Positions 5,542 to 9,737 of a DNA stretch of 9,737 nucleotides are shown here, in pieces. The position numbers were made by a program, and so were the translations under genes. How positions within the stretch are numbered: the stretch's first letter is position 1; each line of letters starts with the position of its first letter. Location: assembly GCA_938003595.1 (NCBI GenBank), contig CALKYH010000103.1, positions 1 to 9,737 of the forward strand, given 5' to 3'. A model generated the notes under the pieces. That model had not been told where the DNA came from. It did not search any database and saw only the letters and a program-made list of their open reading frames with translations. The stretch is from an uncultured bacterium. Its GTDB lineage: Bacteria; Planctomycetota; Phycisphaerae; Phycisphaerales; UBA1924.

Positions 5542-6972
5542 TCAGAGGCGTGACATCGCGCGGACCAGGGCCGCGGCCTTGGGGTCCGGTGTGAGGGCCC
5601 AGTCGCGGCTGCGCCCAAGGATGGCGGCGGCGGCGAGATAGCCGCTGCGCGCGGCGCCCTCCATGGTCGCGGGCCAGCCGGTGTCGGTGTAGTCGCCGGC
5701 CAGGTAGAGCCCGCTGGGGCCGGACTGCGCGGGGCGGATGGCCTCGATCTCCGGGGTCGCGGCGAATGTCGCGCGCTTCTCCTTCACGGGGCGCGCGCTG
5801 AGGAGCTTGACGGCGCGCGCCTCGGGGAAGCAGACATGGATGTCGGCGAGCACGCGGTCGGCGATCTGGTCCTCGGTGAAATCCATCCAATCGTCCGCCG
5901 CGGAGATGACGGCGTGCAGGCGCTGGGCCTCGCCGGGCGTCCCCCCCACCGCGAGCGACTTGTTGAAGATCCACTGCGTGGGGCGGTTCACGAGCACGGC
6001 GTGGGGCAGGTCCATCGCGGGCCGGTCGAACAGCAGGTGGACGCCGAGGATGGGGCTGAAGGTGAAGCGCTCCAGCGACGCGAAGCGGGGGTCGGCGGCG
6101 AAGAGAGCGGGGTCGATGATCTTCGCGGCGCGTTCGGGCGTGACGGCGCAGACGACCGAGTCCGCGGTGAGCGTTTCGCCGGAGGAGGTCGTGACCGAGC
6201 GGGCGTCGAGCCGCTCCACGGAGACGCCCAGCCGCAGCTGGCCCCCGGCGGCGCGGAGGGCGCCCTCCGCGGGGTCGTAGAGATCGACCAGGGGCACGGC
6301 GGCGACGGCCATGCGTGAGGCGTCCTTGGTGGCGAGGAAGCCGTCGAGGAACACATGCAGGGCGCACGCGGCGTCCACCCGGTCCACGGGCAGGTTGCAG
6401 GCGCTGACGACGACGGGCGCCCAGAAGCGCTCGATCGCGGACTTGGGCTGGCCGTGGTCGGCGAGCCACTGGCCGAAGGTGGCGCCGCGATGGGAACGGC
6501 GGTCGCGGATGCGGAGCATCGCGAGCATGGCGCGGGCGATGGCGGCCTTGTCGCGGATGCTGAGGAACCTCGTGGTGGCGAAGGACATCGCCATGTGCCC
6601 GGGCGCCGGCAGCAGGCCGGGTCGCAGCGTGCTGACGCGCCCGCCCTTCTCGACCCAGTAGGTGGTGTTCGTCCAGCGGAGCTTGTCCGCGACGCCCAGG
6701 CGGCGGAGGAAGTCCAGGTAGTTCACGCAGCAGGCCATGGCGACATGCTGGCAGTTGTCGAGGACCTCGCCGGAGCGGACATCCTGGAACGAGGTGGCGC
6801 GGCCGCCGAGCTTGCGCCGGGTCTCGAGGAGCGTCACGCGGACGCCGTTCTCCGCGAGGCGCAGGGCCGCGGCGATGCCGGCGATGCCGGCGCCGACGAC
6901 GATCGCGCTGCGCTCGCCGGCGGCGGCGGTCGGGACGGGCTGCTCGAGGATGGGGGCTGCGGGATCGCTCAC
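5542..6972 (-). CDS. hpnE: Hydroxysqualene dehydroxylase HpnE (FAD-dependent)
   Basis: HpnE reduces hydroxysqualene to squalene, the last step of the HpnCDE route, using bound FAD. The 476-residue protein is a member of the amine oxidase/phytoene desaturase-like flavoenzymes. The dinucleotide-binding motif is VVGAGIAGIAAALRLAENG (Gly27, Gly29, Gly32), with the ribose-binding Glu50 in LLETRRKLGGRA. The C-terminal FAD motif is GDYTDTGWPATMEGAARSG, from residue 426. About 20 residues precede the usual beginning, making it slightly long. It is the last gene of the hpnC-hpnD-hpnE operon, 48 bases after hpnD. The start is GTG (6972-6970). The nearest ATG upstream, at 6983-6981, is out of frame and encodes only MPPQ before a stop that overlaps this GTG. 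A carotenoid desaturase is the main alternative, made unlikely by the two upstream genes. Confidence 0.92.
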   Translation of the reverse strand: MSDPAAPILEQPVPTAAAGERSAIVVGAGIAGIAAALRLAENGVRVTLLETRRKLGGRATSFQDVRSGEVLDNCQHVAMACCVNYLDFLRRLGVADKLRWTNTTYWVEKGGRVSTLRPGLLPAPGHMAMSFATTRFLSIRDKAAIARAMLAMLRIRDRRSHRGATFGQWLADHGQPKSAIERFWAPVVVSACNLPVDRVDAACALHVFLDGFLATKDASRMAVAAVPLVDLYDPAEGALRAAGGQLRLGVSVERLDARSVTTSSGETLTADSVVCAVTPERAAKIIDPALFAADPRFASLERFTFSPILGVHLLFDRPAMDLPHAVLVNRPTQWIFNKSLAVGGTPGEAQRLHAVISAADDWMDFTEDQIADRVLADIHVCFPEARAVKLLSARPVKEKRATFAATPEIEAIRPAQSGPSGLYLAGDYTDTGWPATMEGAARSGYLAAAAILGRSRDWALTPDPKAAALVRAMSRL

Positions 6973-7020
6973 TGCGGCGGCATGGTACGGGCCCGGGGAA
7001 GGCCGCCGAACAGGGGCCTC

Positions 7021-7962
7021 TCAGGGACGGTGCACCCGGGCACGGAAGGACGCGCCCAGGGCGATGGCGGCTTTATGGGCCGCGTGCAGGCGGATGCGGT
7101 CGGCGCCGACCACGCGCTCGGGGCGCTGCTCGATCTTCCGCAGCAGGCCCGAGTAGATGCAGAGCATGGCCCTGCTGGTGGGCGCGCAGGCGGGGTCGAT
7201 CATCGCGTCCAGCGGCAGGCAGGCGTCGTACTCGGCGCGGGCCCAGGCGGCCAGGTCGCCGAGCATCGCGGCGCAGCGCTGCGGCTCGGACCAGCGGCGC
7301 AGCTGCTCGGGGGTGAGGTCATGCCGGCGGAAGTCCTCCTCGGGGAGGTAGACGCGACCGGCGTCGTAGTCCTCGGCGAAGTCGCGGAGGATGTTGGTGA
7401 GCTGGAAGGCCACGCCGCGGCGGACCGCGAGGTCGCGGGCGCGGGCCTGGTCCACGCCGGGCCGGAGCCCCCAGATGGCGATGCAGATGAGGCCCACGGT
7501 CGAGGCGACGCGCCGGCAATAGCGCTCCAGGTCGGCGCGGGTCGCGTAGCCGCCGTGCTGGGTGTCCTCGTCGAGGCCGTCGAGCATCTCGACCAGGTCC
7601 TGCGGGTCGACGGGGTAGCGCCGGAGGGTGTCGGCCAGCGCGATCCACACCGGCTCGGCGGGGGCGGGCTCGCCGCGGAGCAGGCGCTCGCGGCCGGCGC
7701 GCCGGCGCGCCAGGTGCGAGGCGCTGCGCGGCGCCGCGGCGGCGTCGTCGGCCTCGTCGTCGGCGTGCCGGAGCCAGGCGTAGATGGCGTAGATGGCCGA
7801 TCGCCGGGGCTCGGGGGTGATGCGCAGGCCGTAGTAGAAGTTGCGGGCGCGGTCGCGGGTGATCTCGGCGCAGACTCGGTAGGCGTCGGCGATGGCCTCG
7901 TTGGTGCCGGGCGGCGGCGCGACGCGCGAGGCGAGCGAGGGCGTGTGGGCGATGGAGGTCAC
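7021..7962 (-). CDS. hpnD: Presqualene diphosphate synthase HpnD
   Basis: HpnD condenses two farnesyl diphosphates to presqualene diphosphate. The 313-residue all-helical trans-isoprenyl synthase carries the first aspartate-rich motif HADDEADD (Asp68, Asp69, Asp72), YCRRVASTVG (148-157), and the second motif TNILRDFAEDYDAGRVYLP with Asp194 and Asp198. The GTG at 7962-7960 overlaps the hpnC stop in the sequence GTGA, pointing to coupled translation. GGAGG at 7972-7968, five bases upstream and inside hpnC, supports it. The same frame is open back to 9516, but that part runs through hpnC and has no family similarity. Homologues make phytoene or dehydrosqualene. The operon with hpnC and hpnE is what favours HpnD. 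Confidence 0.93.
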   Translation of the reverse strand: MTSIAHTPSLASRVAPPPGTNEAIADAYRVCAEITRDRARNFYYGLRITPEPRRSAIYAIYAWLRHADDEADDAAAAPRSASHLARRRAGRERLLRGEPAPAEPVWIALADTLRRYPVDPQDLVEMLDGLDEDTQHGGYATRADLERYCRRVASTVGLICIAIWGLRPGVDQARARDLAVRRGVAFQLTNILRDFAEDYDAGRVYLPEEDFRRHDLTPEQLRRWSEPQRCAAMLGDLAAWARAEYDACLPLDAMIDPACAPTSRAMLCIYSGLLRKIEQRPERVVGADRIRLHAAHKAAIALGASFRARVHRP

Positions 7963-8993
7963 GGCGTCCTCCAGAGACCGAGCGAGGCGCGGGCGACGAG
8001 CGAGGCCTTGCGGGCCTTGGACAGCGTGGGGCGCGTCCAGAGCGTCGCATAGCCGGCGTGCTCCACGGAGCGCAGCACGCTGCGCCCGCCGGCGCCGAAA
8101 AGCCAGACCACCGGCGCGATGGAGCGGTCCAGAGTGCGCGGCAGCGGACGGCCCGTGTTGAACAGCTCGCGCGTGCGCTCGGCGAGCGGGCGCACAGCCT
8201 TGATGAACGGCACGCGGGCGGCGGGGTCGTTCGGGCGCGAGGCCCAGTCGCGCAGGGTGTCGGCGTCGATGCTCGTCAGCGCCCGGGGCAGGTAGACGCG
8301 GTCGCGGTCGAACAGATCGCGCCGGACATCCTGCCAGAAGTTGGTCAACTGCAGCGCGGTGCAGGTCGCGTCCGACATCGCCAGACGCTCGGCGTCGCCG
8401 GGCCGGGTTCCGTCGTGGCCGGCGAGGGCCAGCACAATGCGCCCCACGGGGTCGGCGCTGAGGCGGCAATAGCCCAACAGCTGCTCCCAAGTCTCGTAGC
8501 GTGTGACGCGCTGGTCCTGCTCGAAGGCGCTGATGAGGTCGTGGAAGGGCTGGGCGTCCAGCTCGCGCCGGCGCATGGTGTCTGCGAGCACAACGAACAC
8601 CGGGTGGCGCAGCGAGGCGTGGTCGCCCGACTGGGCCGCGACGACGCAGGCCTCCAGCTGCCGGCGCCACCAGGCGAGCAGCTCGAGCGAGCGGGCGCGG
8701 GCGGCGTCGCCGACGCCGGTCTCGTCGCCCAGGTCGTCGGACCAGCGGCAGAAGGCGTAGACCGCGGCGAAGTCGTCGCGCAGGTCCGCCGGCACCAGGC
8801 GCGACAGCACCGAGAAGTTCTCGTAGTGCGAGGTGGTCAGCGCCCGGACATGGGCGAGGGCCTCGTCCCGGGTGGGCGCGGGGTCCGAGCCCTCCGGGCC
8901 CCAGCGGTCCAGCAGCGCGAGGGCGTCCGGGCGCAGCGACGACCGCGACGGGCCCTTGGGGCTGAGGATCGGGTTGGCTGCGGCGGCGTTCAC
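7959..8993 (-). CDS. hpnC: Hydroxysqualene synthase HpnC
   Basis: HpnC converts presqualene diphosphate to hydroxysqualene. The 344-residue protein opens its conserved part with TSHYENFSVLSRLVP (54-68), typical of HpnC. The first aspartate motif follows in YAFCRWSDDLGDETG (Asp86, Asp87, Asp90, Glu91). Then come GYCRLSADPVGR (174-185) and the second motif LTNFWQDVRRDLFDRDRVYL (Asp222, Asp226). About 40 residues precede the domain and a tail of about 60 follows, making it longer than the usual 270-300. GTG at 8993-8991 is the only usable start: the frame has a stop at 9041-9039 and no other ATG or GTG in between. No Shine-Dalgarno sequence is visible. It is first in the operon, overlaps hpnD by four bases and diverges from ispH. 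Confidence 0.92.
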   Translation of the reverse strand: MNAAAANPILSPKGPSRSSLRPDALALLDRWGPEGSDPAPTRDEALAHVRALTTSHYENFSVLSRLVPADLRDDFAAVYAFCRWSDDLGDETGVGDAARARSLELLAWWRRQLEACVVAAQSGDHASLRHPVFVVLADTMRRRELDAQPFHDLISAFEQDQRVTRYETWEQLLGYCRLSADPVGRIVLALAGHDGTRPGDAERLAMSDATCTALQLTNFWQDVRRDLFDRDRVYLPRALTSIDADTLRDWASRPNDPAARVPFIKAVRPLAERTRELFNTGRPLPRTLDRSIAPVVWLFGAGGRSVLRSVEHAGYATLWTRPTLSKARKASLVARASLGLWRTP

Positions 8994-9141
8994 GGTGGGT
9001 TCGGCGGCTGGGCGGAGGAGGATTGCGGTCCCGGGCCGCTATGATGCCCCGAGGAAGGCCCTGAGTCGAGCGGACGATCGCTCGAAGGGTCGACCGATCC
9101 CCGAACAGGCCCCGGTCGCAGCCGGGTCGGCGAGGCGCTCG
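8994..9141. promoter_or_regulatory. Divergent control region between hpnC and ispH
   Basis: These 148 bases separate two divergent isoprenoid genes. On plus, TATGAT (9040-9045), in the context GCCGCTATGATG, is a candidate -10 for ispH, but no -35 lies at normal spacing. On minus, no convincing promoter was found for hpnC, and its start region lacks a ribosome binding site. The shared control region makes joint regulation of IPP/DMAPP supply and squalene synthesis possible, which is inference. Confidence 0.35.
9066..9085 (+). promoter_or_regulatory. Leader hairpin upstream of ispH
   Basis: TCGAGCG (9066-9072) and CGCTCGA (9079-9085) form a perfect 7-bp stem with the 6-base loop GACGAT. It would lie in the ispH leader if TATGAT at 9040-9045 is the -10. 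Stem and loop lengths equal those of the rpmI leader hairpin. No T-run follows. Its role is unknown. Confidence 0.35.
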
Positions 9142-9737
9142 ATGCGGATTCTCTTGGCCAACCCGCGTGGTTTCTGCGCCGGTGTGCACATGGCGATCGA
9201 TGTCGTGGACCAGCTCCTGACGCTGTGCCCCGGCGAGCCGATCTTCGTCTATCACGAGATCGTGCACAACAAGCATGTCGTGCAGCGGTTCGAGAATCGC
9301 GGGGTTTCCTTTGTTGAGGCCATCGAGGATGTCCCCGACGGCGCCACGCTGGTGTTCTCGGCGCACGGGGTCTCCCCGGCGGTGCGCGAGCTGGCACGGC
9401 TGCGGAACCTGACGGCGATCGACGCCACCTGCCCCCTCGTGACCAAGGTCCATATGGAGGCGATCCGGTACGCCAAGCAGGGCTACCAGATCCTGCTCGT
9501 CGGGCACGCGGACCATCAGGAGGTCGTCGGCACGCGGGGCGAGGCGCCGGACGCGATCCAGGTCGTGGAGCGCCCGGGCGACATCCCCCGGCTGAGCATC
9601 AAGGACCCGAACAAGCTCGTCTACCTCACGCAGACGACGCTGAGCACCGACGACGCGGGCGTGATCATCACGGCGCTGAAGGAGGCGTTCCCGAACATCA
9701 AGGAGCCGCCCAGCAGCGATATCTGCTACGCGACGAC
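9142..9737 (+). CDS. ispH: 4-hydroxy-3-methylbut-2-enyl diphosphate reductase IspH (3' end cut by window edge)
   Basis: IspH is the iron-sulfur enzyme that makes IPP and DMAPP in the last step of the MEP pathway. The 198 visible codons start MRILLANPRGFCAGVHMAID. All three cluster cysteines are seen: Cys12, Cys97 in DATCPLVTKVH, and Cys195 in SDICYAT. The diphosphate-binding histidines are His42 (EIVHNKHVV), His75 (FSAHGVSP) and His125. The catalytic Glu127 sits in HQEVVGT, where many family members have H-P/V-E-V. TQTTLST at 163-169 matches the substrate-binding segment. The ATG is preceded by GAGG at 9132-9135, six bases upstream. About a third of the usual 300-320 residues lies beyond the edge. 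It diverges from hpnCDE and supplies the precursors used there. Confidence 0.96.
   Translation, partial: MRILLANPRGFCAGVHMAIDVVDQLLTLCPGEPIFVYHEIVHNKHVVQRFENRGVSFVEAIEDVPDGATLVFSAHGVSPAVRELARLRNLTAIDATCPLVTKVHMEAIRYAKQGYQILLVGHADHQEVVGTRGEAPDAIQVVERPGDIPRLSIKDPNKLVYLTQTTLSTDDAGVIITALKEAFPNIKEPPSSDICYAT

Noticed and set aside
5738..6280. A 180-codon open frame on plus inside hpnE
   Set aside because: It is the antisense shadow of hpnE, Ser/Arg/Ala-rich without motifs or a ribosome binding site.
6355..8052. A 565-codon open frame on plus, opposite hpnE, hpnD and part of hpnC
   Set aside because: Gly/Ala/Val-rich with no domain, antisense to three well-supported enzymes.
7963..9516. Upstream extension of hpnD as one very long protein
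   Set aside because: The open frame continues through hpnC and the ispH start in the wrong frame or on the wrong strand. The product there is Pro/Arg/Ala-rich noise. GTG 7962 has a Shine-Dalgarno sequence and matches the family start.

Overview
The window is GC-rich bacterial DNA, close-packed and almost entirely coding. It most likely comes from a planctomycete, probably of the Phycisphaerae type. The grounds are indirect: HpnC/HpnD/HpnE squalene genes and an hpnH gene in one neighbourhood, and a single-pass membrane protein whose outer part ends in a variant of the H-X9-DG pseudopilin signature that is common in planctomycetes. No tRNA, rRNA, CRISPR array, insertion sequence or phage gene was seen.

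Layout, left to right. (1) 1-770, minus: hpnH, a radical SAM enzyme of hopanoid side-chain synthesis, cut by the left edge. (2) 1011-2943, plus: a sigma-70 family factor of ECF type, then a membrane protein with a duplicated cytoplasmic domain and a pseudopilin-like outer domain, possibly the sigma factor's regulator. (3) 3053-4447, plus: a metallo-beta-lactamase/beta-CASP RNA nuclease with its own good ribosome binding site. (4) 4628-5424, plus: rpmI (L35, with an unusual C-terminal extension) and rplT (L20), with a promoter and leader hairpin in front and a strong intrinsic terminator behind. infC is not next to them. (5) 5542-8993, minus: an hpnC-hpnD-hpnE operon, all three genes starting at GTG, that makes squalene from farnesyl diphosphate. 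(6) 9142-9737, plus and cut by the right edge: ispH, which makes the isoprenoid building blocks IPP and DMAPP, divergent from hpnC.

How they fit together: IspH supplies C5 units. After chain elongation elsewhere, HpnD and HpnC condense two farnesyl diphosphates to hydroxysqualene by way of presqualene diphosphate, and HpnE reduces that to squalene. Squalene can then be cyclised to hopanoids (the cyclase is not in view) and extended by HpnH with an adenosyl group. The ribosomal and RNA nuclease genes in the middle look like housekeeping genes interleaved with the isoprenoid genes.

The most unexpected signal is compositional. The tetranucleotide ACGT does not occur once in 9.7 kb, although TCGA, of identical composition, is common. 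At all 20 junctions of Asp, Asn, His or Tyr with Val that I found, the first codon ends in T, which avoids forming ACGT. No complete new biological system is evident. The sigma factor/duplicated-domain membrane protein pair and the ACGT avoidance are the best leads.
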